Part shown: piece by piece, positions 9,909-21,246 of the stretch
Position numbering within the stretch: position 1 is the stretch's first letter
Layout of the letters: each line of letters starts with the position of its first letter
Origin: Stenotrophomonas maltophilia
GTDB taxonomy: Bacteria > Pseudomonadota > Gammaproteobacteria > Xanthomonadales > Xanthomonadaceae
Direction of reading: 5' to 3'
NCBI RefSeq assembly: GCF_001676385.1
Contig: NZ_LYVJ01000005.1
Span: 186,001 to 250,000, forward strand
DNA: 64,000 bases
Notes under the pieces: model-generated
The model's database searches: none
What the model saw: only the letters and a program-made list of their open reading frames with translations
Told to the model about the DNA's origin: nothing
Made by a program: the position numbers and the translations under genes

Positions 9909-11244
9909 CGATCGTTTCCTGCCGTGCGCGCGCCAGTGTCAGCTTGCCATCCGGCGCGGTGCGGGTGATGACCGAGCCGGCGGCGATGGTCGCGCCCTCG
10001 CCAATCGTCAACGGCGCCACCAGCGAGCTGTTGGACCCGATGAAGGCGTTGTCGCCGATGGTGGTGGTCGACTTGTTCACGCCATCGTAGTTGCAGGTGA
10101 TGGTACCGGCACCGATGTTGACCTTGCTGCCGATCACCGCGTCCCCCAGGTAGGTCAGGTGGTTGGCCTTGCTGCCGACCCCCAGGATGGCCTTCTTGGT
10201 CTCGACGAAATTGCCGACGTGCACGCCATCGGCCAACACGGTACCCGGGCGCAGGCGCGCAAACGGACCGACCTGCGCAGCGCCTTCGGTGACCACGCCC
10301 TCCAGGTCGCAGTGGGCGCGCACCTCGGTACCTGGCCCGAGGTTGACGTCCTTCAGCCGGTTGAACGGGCCTACGGTAACGCCGTCGCCGAGCACGACGT
10401 CGCCCTCCAGCACGACATCGACGTCGATCAGCACGTCGCTGCCGACAGTGACGGTACCGCGGATGTCCAGCCGCGCCGGATCGCGCACGCGCGCGCCCTG
10501 CGCGCACAGCGCACGCACCGCGCGGCGCTGCCAGGCGCGCTCCAGCTGCGACAGCTGCCACGGATCGTTCGCGCCCTCGGCTTCCTGCGCATCCGCCACG
10601 AGTGCCATGTCGGCCGGAGTGTATTCCTGCGCGGCGAAGGCAAAGACGTCGGTGAGATAGTACTCGCCCTGGGCGTTGCTGTTGGACAACTGCGACAGCC
10701 AGCGCCGCAGCGCCGTTGATTCGGCGGTGATGATGCCGGTGTTGATCGTGCGCACGCGCAGCTGATCGTCATTGGCGTCCTTCTGCTCGACGATCGCGCC
10801 GACCTTGCCCTCTGCATCGCGCAGCACCCGGCCGTATCCGGTCGGGTCGTCCACATCGGCCACCAGTACCGCGAGCCGGCCCGGCTGCGCGAGCAGGTCG
10901 CGCAGGGTCTGTGCGCGGATCAGCGGCACGTCGCCGTACAGGACCAGCACCTGTGCCGCATCCGGCACCTGCGGCATGGCCTGCGCCACCGCATGCCCGG
11001 TGCCGAGCTGCTGCGCCTGTTCGGCCCACTGCAGGTCGGGCTGTCCGGCAAAGCACTGCCGGACCGCCTCGCCGCCGTGGCCATGGACCACGTGGATGGC
11101 CGCCGGCTGCAGCTCCCGGGCCGTGGCAATCACGTGCGCAAGCATCGGCTGGCCGGCGATCGGCTGCAGCACCTTCGGCAACACGGATTTCATGCGCTTT
11201 CCAGCGCCGGCGGCGAGGATGATGACGTGCAGGGGTTGGGTCAT
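9877..11244 (-). CDS. glmU: Bifunctional UDP-GlcNAc pyrophosphorylase / glucosamine-1-phosphate acetyltransferase
   Basis: GlmU (455 residues) acetylates glucosamine-1-phosphate with acetyl-CoA and then couples it to UTP to give UDP-GlcNAc, in the cytoplasm. The N-terminal Rossmann-like uridylyltransferase domain has the signature [18 protein letters not shown]; the C-terminal half is a left-handed parallel beta-helix with hexapeptide repeats and the [10 protein letters not shown] segment of the acetyltransferase site. The start at 11244 gives [13 protein letters not shown]; an upstream in-frame start at 11328 would add 28 unrelated residues. It lies downstream of the atp operon, as in E. coli, but glmS is displaced to the window edge. 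Confidence 0.96.
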   Translation of the reverse strand: MTQPLHVIILAAGAGKRMKSVLPKVLQPIAGQPMLAHVIATARELQPAAIHVVHGHGGEAVRQCFAGQPDLQWAEQAQQLGTGHAVAQAMPQVPDAAQVLVLYGDVPLIRAQTLRDLLAQPGRLAVLVADVDDPTGYGRVLRDAEGKVGAIVEQKDANDDQLRVRTINTGIITAESTALRRWLSQLSNSNAQGEYYLTDVFAFAAQEYTPADMALVADAQEAEGANDPWQLSQLERAWQRRAVRALCAQGARVRDPARLDIRGTVTVGSDVLIDVDVVLEGDVVLGDGVTVGPFNRLKDVNLGPGTEVRAHCDLEGVVTEGAAQVGPFARLRPGTVLADGVHVGNFVETKKAILGVGSKANHLTYLGDAVIGSKVNIGAGTITCNYDGVNKSTTTIGDNAFIGSNSSLVAPLTIGEGATIAAGSVITRTAPDGKLTLARARQETIDGWKRPVKKS

Positions 11245-11327
11245 GGGAGCAGCAATCCGTGGTTCGTTGCCACTGATTCTAGAGCGTGGGTCGTTAACAT
11301 GGGCGTCCCTCCTCCTTTCTCCCGCCA

Positions 11328-11711
11328 ATGACCCTCATCCGCCAGGGAAGCGCCTACCTTTTCATCGGGCTCGTGCAACTACTGGTGGATTGGCTGGTCT
11401 ACGTGGTCGCCACGGTACAGGGGCTACCCGTTGCACCTGCCAACATCACCGGGCGCCTGGCCGGCATGCTGCTGGGCTTCTGGCTCAACGGCCGCTACAC
11501 CTTTGCCGAGGCCGGCACCCCCAGGCTGGGCTGGAAGCGCTTCGTCCGCTTCTTCGCGCTGTGGCTGCTGATGACCGCCGCGAGCACGCTGCTGGTGAGC
11601 CTTGTCGACCACGCGCTGGGCCTTCGCTACACCTGGCTGGCCAAGCCGCTCGTCGAAGGCGGGCTGGCCGGAGTGTCGTTCCTGTTGATGCGCCACGTCG
11701 TGTACCGCTGA
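11328..11711 (+). CDS. GtrA-like small membrane protein
   Basis: 127 residues with four predicted transmembrane helices and the GtrA-family segments [21 protein letters not shown] (N-terminal half) and [11 protein letters not shown]. GtrA proteins are thought to help move lipid-linked sugars (such as undecaprenyl-phosphate glucose) across the inner membrane. It stands alone, on the opposite strand from glmU and atpC, between two conserved clusters. No glucosyltransferase partner is adjacent, so the sugar is unknown. Confidence 0.8.
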   Translation: MTLIRQGSAYLFIGLVQLLVDWLVYVVATVQGLPVAPANITGRLAGMLLGFWLNGRYTFAEAGTPRLGWKRFVRFFALWLLMTAASTLLVSLVDHALGLRYTWLAKPLVEGGLAGVSFLLMRHVVYR

Positions 11712-11849
11712 TACCGCGCCGGGACCGGGCGGCTGCGCCGGTTGCCCGCCGACCCGCGTGTACGGCGCCTGATTCACGGCGGCAATGCGCCGTCGGCGAG
11801 GATCGATGCTCTCCGGCCGGACCGGCCGGGCCACGCACAAGAACACGCA

Positions 11850-11880
11850 TAAAAAAACGCCGGCACAGGGCCGGCGTTTT
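11850..11880 (-). terminator. Rho-independent terminator of the atp operon
   Basis: On the minus strand a perfect stem AACGCCGG / CCGGCGTT (11856-11878) is followed by a run of seven T. It lies about 20 bases past the atpC stop. The stem also has A residues before it on this strand, so it could serve gtrA-side transcription from the other direction. Confidence 0.9.
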
Positions 11881-11899
11881 CGTGGGTCCCGCGTGATCC

Positions 11900-12322
11900 T
11901 CAGTGCTTGAGGGTCTTGCGCAGGCGCTCCAGCGCCTGCAGCTGGACGACCGCTTCAGCCAGCTTCTGCTGCGCTTCGGCCACTTCCATCGCTTCGCTGC
12001 GGTTTGCCAGGATGCGCTCGGCTTCTTCCTTGGCCTTGCGGACCGAGGCTTCGTCGATGTCCTGCGCGCGGATCGCGGTGTCGGCCAGCACGGTCACCAC
12101 CTGCGGCTGCACTTCCAGGATGCCGCCGGAAATGGCGAAATCCAGCTGCTCGCCGTTTGGCGTGGTCACCACCACCTTACCCGGCTTCAGGCGGGTGATC
12201 AGCGGCGCGTGCTTGGGGGCAATGCCCAGTTCGCCCAGCTCACCGGTGGCCACGACCAGGGTCGCTTCGCCACGGAAGATTTCCTGCTCGGCGCTGACGA
12301 TGTCGCAACGGATCGTGCTCAT
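11900..12322 (-). CDS. atpC: ATP synthase F1 subunit epsilon
   Basis: 140 residues. The N-terminal beta-sandwich ([19 protein letters not shown]) contacts the c-ring and gamma; the C-terminal helical pair ([18 protein letters not shown] onwards) can inhibit ATP hydrolysis. Last gene of the atp operon, 113 bases after atpD, with its own stable hairpin in the gap and a terminator just after. Confidence 0.96.
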   Translation of the reverse strand: MSTIRCDIVSAEQEIFRGEATLVVATGELGELGIAPKHAPLITRLKPGKVVVTTPNGEQLDFAISGGILEVQPQVVTVLADTAIRAQDIDEASVRKAKEEAERILANRSEAMEVAEAQQKLAEAVVQLQALERLRKTLKH

Positions 12323-12407
12323 GCAAATCTCTTCGCTGTTCGCGGCGGCGCGATGCCACCGTGGGAGTCCACCGGCGCGGGCGGTTGCCCGGCGCCGGCG
12401 TCAGGTC

Positions 12408-12427
12408 GGGCGGGATCGCTCCCGCCC
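12408..12427 (-). other. Hairpin between atpD and atpC
   Basis: GGGCGGGA-TCGC-TCCCGCCC is an 8-bp perfect G+C stem with a four-base loop and no T-run. It lies right after the atpD stop, in the longest gap of the operon apart from atpF-atpE. It may stabilise the upstream message or reduce read-through into atpC; this is inference from position. Confidence 0.6.
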
Positions 12428-12435
12428 GCCCCGGA

Positions 12436-14743
<2,308 letters not shown>

Positions 14744-14806
14744 CTCTTGTTTCCCGTGGCGCGGGGCTGTCGCCCCGCGTTGTTCAACCGTTTGATCATC
14801 TGGTCC

Positions 14807-14831
14807 AGCGGAGCCAGTGGCTCCGCTCTAC
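14807..14831 (-). repeat. GTAG (SMAG-like) palindrome in the atpA-atpG gap
   Basis: On the minus strand it reads GTAGAGCGGAGCC-ACT-GGCTCCGCT, a typical GTAG hairpin. A second G+C hairpin follows at about 14757-14780. SMAG elements inside an essential operon are worth noting because they sit in the transcribed RNA. Confidence 0.7.
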
Positions 14832-14841
14832 AGGACCGCGA

Positions 14842-16389
14842 TTACCAGCTGCCGGTGGTCTTGAACTCGGTGATGCCCTTCTTGAAGGCAGCCTCGATGT
14901 CGTTGTCCCAGCCGCCGGTGGCGTTGACCTTGCTGACCAGCTCGCCCTGGGTGTTGGCGAAGTGGGCGTGCAGGCCTTCTTCGAACGCCAGCAGCTTGTT
15001 GACCGGCACGTCGTCGAGGTAGCCCTCGTTGACGGCGTAGATCGACAGCGCCTGGTTGGCGATCGACATCGGCGCGTACTGCTTCTGCTTCATCAGCTCG
15101 GTGACGCGCTGGCCACGTTCCAACTGCTTGCGGGTCGCTTCGTCCAGGTCCGAGGCGAACTGCGCGAAGGCAGCCAGCTCACGGTACTGGGCCAGCGAGA
15201 TACGGATGCCGCCCGACAGCTTCTTGATGATCTTGGTCTGGGCCGAGCCACCGACGCGCGACACCGAGATACCGGCGTTCACGGCCGGGCGGATGCCGGC
15301 ATTGAACAGGTCGGTTTCCAGGAAGATCTGGCCGTCGGTGATCGAGATCACGTTGGTCGGAACGAAGGCGGACACGTCGCCGGCCTGGGTTTCGATGATC
15401 GGCAGCGCGGTCAGCGAACCGGTCTTGCCGGTGACCTTGCCTTCGGTGAACTTCTCGACGTACTCCTCGGACACGCGGGCAGCGCGCTCGAGCAGACGGG
15501 AGTGCAGGTAGAACACGTCACCCGGGTAGGCTTCGCGGCCCGGCGGACGCTTCAGCAGCAGCGAGATCTGGCGGTAGGCGACGGCCTGCTTGGACAGATC
15601 GTCGTACACGATCAGCGCGTCTTCGCCGCGGTCCATGAAGTACTCACCCATGGTGCAGCCCGAGTAGGCGCTGATGTACTGCATGGCAGCCGATTCGGAA
15701 GCGGTCGCGGCCACCACGATGGTGTGGGCCAGCGCGCCGTTCTCTTCCAGCTTGCGCACGATGTTGGCGATGGTCGACGCCTTCTGGCCGATCGCAACGT
15801 ACACGCACTTGATGCCGGTGCCCTTCTGGTTGATCACCGCATCGATCGCCATGGCGGTCTTGCCGGTCTGGCGGTCACCGATGATCAGCTCGCGCTGGCC
15901 ACGGCCGATCGGGATCATCGAGTCGACCGACTTGTAACCGGTCTGCACCGGCTGGTCGACCGACTTGCGCCAGATCACGCCCGGCGCAACACGCTCCACC
16001 GGAGCGGTCAGCTCGGTGCCCAGCGGGCCCTTGCCATCGATCGGCTCGCCCAGCGCATTGACGACGCGGCCCAGCAGTTCCGGGCCGACCGGCACTTCCA
16101 GGATGCGGCCGGTGGTCTTGGCGACGTCGCCTTCGCGCAGGTGCTCGTAGTCACCCAGGACCACGGCGCCGACCGAGTCGCGCTCCAGGTTCAGGGCCAG
16201 GGCGAAGGTGTTGTTCGGCAGTTCGATCATTTCGCCCTGCATCACGTCGGCCAGACCGAAGATGCGCACGATGCCGTCGGACACGCTGGTCACGGTGCCT
16301 TCGTTGCGCGATTCCGCGGCCAGCTTGACCTTCTCGATGCGGTTCTTGATCAGTTCGCTGATTTCGGAGGGGTTGAGCGTGGTTGCCAT
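14842..16389 (-). CDS. atpA: ATP synthase F1 subunit alpha
   Basis: 515 residues. This subunit forms the non-catalytic nucleotide sites and supplies the arginine finger to the catalytic ones. It starts [18 protein letters not shown] and has the P-loop [11 protein letters not shown] and the segment [20 protein letters not shown]. The start at 16389 is preferred over an in-frame Met two codons earlier because AGGAC lies at the right distance and the family begins here. The gap to atpG holds a SMAG-type hairpin. Confidence 0.97.
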   Translation of the reverse strand: MATTLNPSEISELIKNRIEKVKLAAESRNEGTVTSVSDGIVRIFGLADVMQGEMIELPNNTFALALNLERDSVGAVVLGDYEHLREGDVAKTTGRILEVPVGPELLGRVVNALGEPIDGKGPLGTELTAPVERVAPGVIWRKSVDQPVQTGYKSVDSMIPIGRGQRELIIGDRQTGKTAMAIDAVINQKGTGIKCVYVAIGQKASTIANIVRKLEENGALAHTIVVAATASESAAMQYISAYSGCTMGEYFMDRGEDALIVYDDLSKQAVAYRQISLLLKRPPGREAYPGDVFYLHSRLLERAARVSEEYVEKFTEGKVTGKTGSLTALPIIETQAGDVSAFVPTNVISITDGQIFLETDLFNAGIRPAVNAGISVSRVGGSAQTKIIKKLSGGIRISLAQYRELAAFAQFASDLDEATRKQLERGQRVTELMKQKQYAPMSIANQALSIYAVNEGYLDDVPVNKLLAFEEGLHAHFANTQGELVSKVNATGGWDNDIEAAFKKGITEFKTTGSW

Positions 16390-16433
16390 CGTCAAGTCCT
16401 AGTGCCGGCAGCGGGGCCGGACGTTAAATGAAT

Positions 16434-16961
16434 TCAGTTAGCGAGCGCGGTCTGCAGACGGGCCAGCTTGCCCTTCAGCGAACCATCGATGACCACGTCA
16501 CCGGCGTCGATCACGGCGCCGCCGATCAGCGAGGCATCGACCGCGGTGGTCACCTCGACCTCGCGGTTGAAGCGCTTGCGCAGCGCGGCCGTGATCGCGT
16601 CCAGTTCACCGGCCGACAGCTCGGCGGCCGAGGTCACGGTGGCCTTGACCACGTGCTCGGCTTCGGCGCGCAGGGCATCGAACATGCCGGAGATTTCCGG
16701 CAACAACGGCAGACGATGCGATTCGGCCAGGAGGGCCAGGAAGCGCGAGTAGGTCTCGCCGTGGGACACCGGCGCCAGCAGGGCGACGGCGTCGTCACGA
16801 CCCAGCTCCGGGTTGGCGAGCAGGGCCGCCACGCGCGGGTCGGCGGCGACGTGGGCGGAGAACGCCAGGGCGTCCGACCACGGCGCGAACGCGCCTTCGT
16901 CGCGCGCGGTCGCGAACGCGGCGCGGGCGTACGGGCGGGCAAGCGTGAGGGCCTGGCTCAT
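16434..16961 (-). CDS. atpH: ATP synthase F1 subunit delta
   Basis: 175 residues. Delta clamps the top of the alpha3-beta3 head to the b-subunit stalk. N-terminal helices start MSQALTLARPYARAAFATA, and the C-terminal half carries VEVTTAVDASLIGGAVIDAGD, the hallmark of the OSCP/delta family. It follows atpF by two bases. Confidence 0.96.
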   Translation of the reverse strand: MSQALTLARPYARAAFATARDEGAFAPWSDALAFSAHVAADPRVAALLANPELGRDDAVALLAPVSHGETYSRFLALLAESHRLPLLPEISGMFDALRAEAEHVVKATVTSAAELSAGELDAITAALRKRFNREVEVTTAVDASLIGGAVIDAGDVVIDGSLKGKLARLQTALAN

Positions 16962-16963
16962 CC

Positions 16964-17434
16964 TTAGATCTCCGAGGCCAGCTCGTCGAGCAGCGCCTTG
17001 TGGGCGTTGGCGTCGATTTCGCGCTTGAGCAGCTTTTCGGCACCGGTCACGGCCAGCGCGGACACCTGCTTGCGCAGGTCTTCACGGGCACGGTTGGCGG
17101 CGGCGTCGATTTCAGCCTGGGCCAGTTCCTTCTGGCGGGTGGCTTCGGTGATCGCTTCGTTGCGGGCAGCGTCGACGATCTGGTTGGCGCGCGCGTGGGC
17201 CTGGTCGATGATCTCGTTGGCCTTGGTGCGGGCTTCCTTCAGCGCTTCGTTGACCTTCTCCTGCGCCTGGGCCAGGTCTTTCTGGCTGCGGTCGGCAGCA
17301 GCGAGGCCTTCAGCGATCTTCTGCTGGCGCTCCTCGATCGCGTTCATCAGCGGCGGCCAGATCTTGGTCGCGATGATCCAGATCAGGCCAGCGAAGGCCA
17401 GCGCCTGCGCAAGAAGGGTGAAATTGATATTCAT
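16964..17434 (-). CDS. atpF: ATP synthase Fo subunit b
   Basis: 156 residues: one N-terminal transmembrane helix ([17 protein letters not shown]) and a long charged coiled coil (about 40-140) forming the peripheral stalk. The ATG at 17434 ([12 protein letters not shown]) matches the family; an in-frame start at 17518 would add 28 proline- and Arg-rich residues before the membrane helix. Confidence 0.96.
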   Translation of the reverse strand: MNINFTLLAQALAFAGLIWIIATKIWPPLMNAIEERQQKIAEGLAAADRSQKDLAQAQEKVNEALKEARTKANEIIDQAHARANQIVDAARNEAITEATRQKELAQAEIDAAANRAREDLRKQVSALAVTGAEKLLKREIDANAHKALLDELASEI

Positions 17435-17540
17435 GGTTAGCTCGATCGCTGGTTTCGGGGTGGACGCGCCGCCGTGGCGGCGCATCCGGCCTTCATCCGA
17501 AACCGGGTGCATCCGCACCCGGTCGTCTCAAACCGCTGTA

Positions 17541-17870
<330 letters not shown>

Positions 17871-17919
17871 CTAAGGGTGATGAAACGGATGAAGGTTGAA
17901 ACGCGTTGAAGCTTGAAAC

Positions 17920-18720
17920 TCAGTGAGCGTCTTCCGACAGGCTCAGGTACACGATCGACAGCATCATGAAGATGAAGGCCTGCAGCGGGATCACCAGCAG
18001 GTGGAACAGCATCCAGCCCAGGCCGAACGCACCACCGGCAATGGCACCGAAGAAGCCGGCACCACCCAGCACCCAGATCAGCAGGAACACGATTTCGCCG
18101 CCGAACATGTTGCCGAACAGTCGCATCGCCAGCGAGATCGGCTTGCTCAGCCACTCGACGATGTTGAGGATCAGGTTGAACGGCATCATCCACTTGCCGA
18201 ACGGCGCCGTCAGGAATTCCTTGATGAAGCCGCCCAGGCCCTTGGACTTCAGCGCGAAGAACAGCATCAGGAAGAACACGCTGATCGCCATGCCCAGGGT
18301 GGCATTGACGTCAGCGGTCGGTACCGGCTTCCAGTAGTGGATGCCCGCCCATTCCAGCGGCTTGGCGATGAAGTCGGCCGGGATCATCTTGATCAGGTTC
18401 ATCATCAGGATCCAGAAGAAGATCGTGATGGCGATCGGCGTGACCAGCTTGCTCTTGCCGTGATAGGTGTCCTTGGCCTGGCGGTCGACGAACTCCAGGC
18501 AGATCTCGACGAAGGCCTGCCACTTGCCCGGCACGCCGGCGGTGGCCTTGCGGGTACCCAGCCAGAACGCGACCACGATCACCAGGCCCATCAGGACCGC
18601 GGTAAGGAAGGTGTCGACGTGGATATGCCAGAACATCCCGTCGCCGTTGCCGACCGGAGCGGTCAGGTTCTGCAGGTGATGCTGGATGTAGCTGGTAGGG
18701 GTTAGAGCCTCGCCCGCCAT
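17920..18720 (-). CDS. atpB: ATP synthase Fo subunit a
   Basis: 266 residues with five to six transmembrane helices. It forms the two proton half-channels; the essential Arg is in LAMRLFGNMFGGEIV. The C-terminal helix pair (LLVIPLQAFIFMMLSIVYL) is conserved. It lies between atpI and atpE. Confidence 0.96.
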   Translation of the reverse strand: MAGEALTPTSYIQHHLQNLTAPVGNGDGMFWHIHVDTFLTAVLMGLVIVVAFWLGTRKATAGVPGKWQAFVEICLEFVDRQAKDTYHGKSKLVTPIAITIFFWILMMNLIKMIPADFIAKPLEWAGIHYWKPVPTADVNATLGMAISVFFLMLFFALKSKGLGGFIKEFLTAPFGKWMMPFNLILNIVEWLSKPISLAMRLFGNMFGGEIVFLLIWVLGGAGFFGAIAGGAFGLGWMLFHLLVIPLQAFIFMMLSIVYLSLSEDAH

Positions 18721-18751
18721 GTGTCCGGAACCTTCAGTTAATTGAATTCTG

Positions 18752-19117
18752 TCAACGCCTGGCCATGGCCAGGACCTGGAACATCAAGCCGACGGCGATA
18801 CCGGCCAACAGCGCCAGTGCAGGCAGCTTGAAGACCAGGAACCCCACCAGCAGGACGCCGAAAACCACCACCCACTTGGCCACGATGGCCACGATCAGGC
18901 GAGCCATCGCCGACCCCGCGGCCATCGCTCCCCCGCCCAGCGCCATCCGGGCCGCGACCCAGCCGCCCGCTGAAATCGCCACGCCGGACGCCAGCGCGCC
19001 GAGGGCATATTTCGGCCCTGCCAGCAGGAAGGCCAGGGCCAGGACAGCCACTGCGGCCAGCGGGTAGACCGCGGCGCGCAGCATCAGTCGCCGACCCGCA
19101 TCAACGGAGTTCAGCAC
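18752..19117 (-). CDS. atpI: ATP synthase protein I
   Basis: 121 residues with four hydrophobic helices and a Gly/Ala-rich sequence. It matches AtpI by position (first gene before atpB), size and helix pattern. AtpI helps assemble the c-ring and is not part of the finished enzyme. It is the least conserved member of the operon, so the call rests mostly on context. Confidence 0.85.
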   Translation of the reverse strand: MLNSVDAGRRLMLRAAVYPLAAVAVLALAFLLAGPKYALGALASGVAISAGGWVAARMALGGGAMAAGSAMARLIVAIVAKWVVVFGVLLVGFLVFKLPALALLAGIAVGLMFQVLAMARR

Positions 19118-19187
19118 AGGACGTCCCGCGTGGTTGCAAGTGGAAGGCTGAGGCGGCTACAGCAGGGGGGCCTCATCGAGCCGCCAA

Positions 19188-19217
19188 ATTATAGCAATGG
19201 GACAATTTGCGAGACAA
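19188..19217 (-). promoter_or_regulatory. atpI: Sigma-70 promoter of the atp operon
   Basis: On the minus strand: -35 TTGTCT (19212-19217), an 18-bp spacer, and a perfect -10 TATAAT (19188-19193). Transcription would start near 19180 and give a leader of about 60 bases before the atpI start at 19117. Confidence 0.75.
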
Positions 19218-19289
19218 CCGCCCCCTGTTCATACCGGAAGGCCGCAAGTTGCGGTAACGGTTACAGTTTTGCGTGCCACCCGGGGGACA

Positions 19290-19460
19290 ATGACGTCCAT
19301 CCGATGTTGCAATGCAGTATTGAACTTTGGTCGCACGCCACGGAACTTTCGCCGCAGCGACCGGTCCCACCCTGCGACCTGCCTGCAGCAACCTCGTCGG
19401 CTCCATCCCCGCAGGTCCCGCGATGGCCCCGAAGCCCGGCTCCGGGGCCATCCTTTTTGC
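19290..19460 (+). ncRNA. Possible small RNA ending in an intrinsic terminator
   Basis: The 459-bp gap between atpI and the next gene has no convincing coding sequence, but holds a strong terminator on the + strand: ATGGCCCCG / CCGGGGCCAT followed by CCTTTTT (19420-19458). Nothing annotated upstream on that strand needs it. A -10-like GACAAT at 19286 and TTGAAC near 19320 could start a transcript of about 130-170 bases. The promoters are weak, so this is only a candidate. Confidence 0.3.
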
Positions 19461-19491
19461 ATCGTCGCGACAGCGCTGAACCGTGCACACA

Positions 19492-19512
19492 CCGTGGACC
19501 ATACGTTCACGG
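19492..19512. promoter_or_regulatory. Palindrome upstream of the outer-membrane protein gene
   Basis: CCGTGGAC-CATAC-GTTCACGG pairs at 7 of 8 positions and lies 65 bases before the start at 19577, where an operator would lie. The protein that binds it is unknown. Confidence 0.35.
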
Positions 19513-19576
19513 ATGGTGGACGGTGGTACGCGGCACAGTGGCCTTCATCCTGATGAACCATTGCAAGGACTCCTCG

Positions 19577-20395
19577 ATGCGCCCCGTACCCACCCTGCTC
19601 GCCCTTTCCCTGCTCGCTGCCGGCGCTTCATTCGCCAGCGCCGCCCATGCCGCCGAAGGCGACGATCGCTTCGCCCTGCGGCTGGGTGCGATGAACATCG
19701 ATTCGGACAACACGATCCGCGGCAGGACCAGCGTGGCCGGCCAGGACATCGGCTTCTCGGAGGACTTCAAGCTGGGGGGCAAGGAATGGGAACCGCGCGT
19801 TGACGGCATGTTCCGCATCAGCGACCGCCAGCGCCTGCTCTTCAACTACTTCAAGTACGACAAGGATCGCCGCGAGACCCTCGGCGAGGACATCTCCTTC
19901 GGTGACGTCAACGTGCCGGCCGGCAGCTTCGTCAAGGGCGAGCTGAAGTACCAGGTCGCCAGCCTCGTCTATGACTACTCGGTCGTTGATACCGACACAT
20001 TCGACCTGGGCCTGCAGCTCGGTGCGGAATACGCCAAGGTCAGCAGCAAGGCCTACGCCGATCTGGGGACCGTGTACCAGGGCCGGTTCCTCGATGAGAA
20101 GACCGACGGCATCGCGCCGGTGGTCGGTGCGCGCCTGAGCTTCACGCCGTCCGAGAAGTGGATGATCACCCTGCAGGGCCAGTATCTCAACACGCGCTGG
20201 GGCAGCTTCGATGACTACAAGGGCGACCTGAGCCGCGCCAACGCCATCGTCGATTACCGCTTCACCAGGAACTTCGGTGTGTTCGCCGGCTACGACTGGT
20301 TCAAGCTCGACGCGGACAAGAAGGGCAGCGATGGCACCATCGGCCTGAAGCAGGAATTCAAGGGCCCGGTGGCCGGCGTCAGCTTCGTGTTCTGA
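19577..20395 (+). CDS. Outer-membrane beta-barrel protein (porin-like, unknown function)
   Basis: 272 residues: a Sec signal peptide ending SAAHAA, then alternating amphipathic strands rich in Tyr/Phe/Asp, and a C-terminal Phe (AGVSFVF) as in outer-membrane proteins recognised by the BAM complex. It resembles the OmpW/OprF-like small barrels of Xanthomonadaceae, but I cannot name the family. The ATG at 19577 has AAGGA 8-12 bases before it; an in-frame Met at 19553 has none. A terminator follows at 20428. Confidence 0.75.
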   Translation: MRPVPTLLALSLLAAGASFASAAHAAEGDDRFALRLGAMNIDSDNTIRGRTSVAGQDIGFSEDFKLGGKEWEPRVDGMFRISDRQRLLFNYFKYDKDRRETLGEDISFGDVNVPAGSFVKGELKYQVASLVYDYSVVDTDTFDLGLQLGAEYAKVSSKAYADLGTVYQGRFLDEKTDGIAPVVGARLSFTPSEKWMITLQGQYLNTRWGSFDDYKGDLSRANAIVDYRFTRNFGVFAGYDWFKLDADKKGSDGTIGLKQEFKGPVAGVSFVF

Positions 20396-20427
20396 TCCCC
20401 CGCTCCTTCCACGCTCTCTCTCTCCTG

Positions 20428-20461
20428 GCGCGGCCTCCGGAACATCGGGGCCGCGTTTTTT
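20428..20461 (+). terminator. Terminator of the beta-barrel gene
   Basis: GCGCGGCC(TCC)... pairs with GGGGCCGCG, followed by six T. It lies 33 bases after the stop at 20395. Confidence 0.85.
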
Positions 20462-20489
20462 GTGTGGCCCTGATGCAAGAGCAGAAGCG

Positions 20490-21170
20490 GGTTGGTCGAG
20501 CGCTGGAGGGAGCGGGGGCTGCGTGCGAATGTCCCCCGGCGCCAGCCTGCGGCCGGCGCCTCCTCCTTTACTTCGCACACAACCCCCGCTCCCTCCGCGT
20601 GTCAGGCATCCCGGCGGCCCAGGCACTGGCTCTCGACTATCCGCAAGCCGAGCCGCTGCGTGGGTGGCAGTTGCCGTAGACGCATGCGTGGTCGAGCGCT
20701 GGGGGAAGAGGGGCTTGCGTGCGAATGTCCCCCGGCGCCGGCCTACGGCCGTCACCTCCTCCTTTACTTCGCACACAAGCCCCTCTTCCCCCGCGTGTCA
20801 GGCATCCAGGCGGGCCAGGCTGTGGCTCTCGACTATCCGCAAGCCGAGCCGCTGCGCGGGTGGCAGGCGTTTGGACAAAGTAAAGGAGGAGGCGACCGCC
20901 GAAGGCGGACGACGGGGGACATTTGTCCAGACGCCTGCCACCCGCACAGCGGCCCAGACCTTCGCGGTGGCAGTTGCCGTAGACGCAGGCGTGGTCGAGC
21001 GCCGGAGGGAGAGGGCATCCGGGCGGCTTTGGCACTGCTCTCGACCGTCCGCAAGCCGAGCCGCTGCGCGGGTGGCGGGCGTTTCGACAAAGTAAAGGAG
21101 GAGGCGACCGCCGCAGGCGGGCGACGGGGGACATTTGTCGAAATGCCTGCCACCCGCGCAGCGGCCCCAC
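20490..21170. repeat. Array of four large hairpins with a constant core and variable self-complementary arms
   Basis: Four units: A 20506-20595, B 20701-20792, C 20851-20950, D 21063-21162. Each has arms of 24-29 bases that pair almost perfectly within the unit (22/24, 24/25, 27/29, about 27/29), yet A and B have arm sequences unlike C and D. Between the arms every unit has the same core, in C reading AAGTAAAGGAGGAGGCG, an inner small hairpin, then CGGGGGACA; in A and B the core is on the other strand. Spacers are also shared: a TCTCGACTATCCGCAAGCCG-type block appears three times (20630, 20827 and, diverged, 21039), and GGCAGTTGCCGTAGACGCA twice (20667, 20969). Reading frames through here are chance products of this structure. 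Confidence 0.9.
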
Positions 21171-21193
21171 CCTTCGCTGCAGCACTGATCGAA

Positions 21194-21224
21194 GAAAAGA
21201 GCCCCGGCAGATGCCAGGGCTTTT
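21194..21224 (-). terminator. Terminator of the aceF-lpd operon
   Basis: On the minus strand AAAAGCCCTGGCA / TGCCGGGGCTCTTTT forms a strong hairpin ending in T residues, about 20 bases past the lpd stop. Confidence 0.85.
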
Positions 21225-21246
21225 CGTTCGAAACGGCGTGGACGCC

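Noticed and set aside
20490..21170. CRISPR array
   Set aside because: Repeats are long imperfect palindromes with unequal spacing and conserved spacers; no cas genes.
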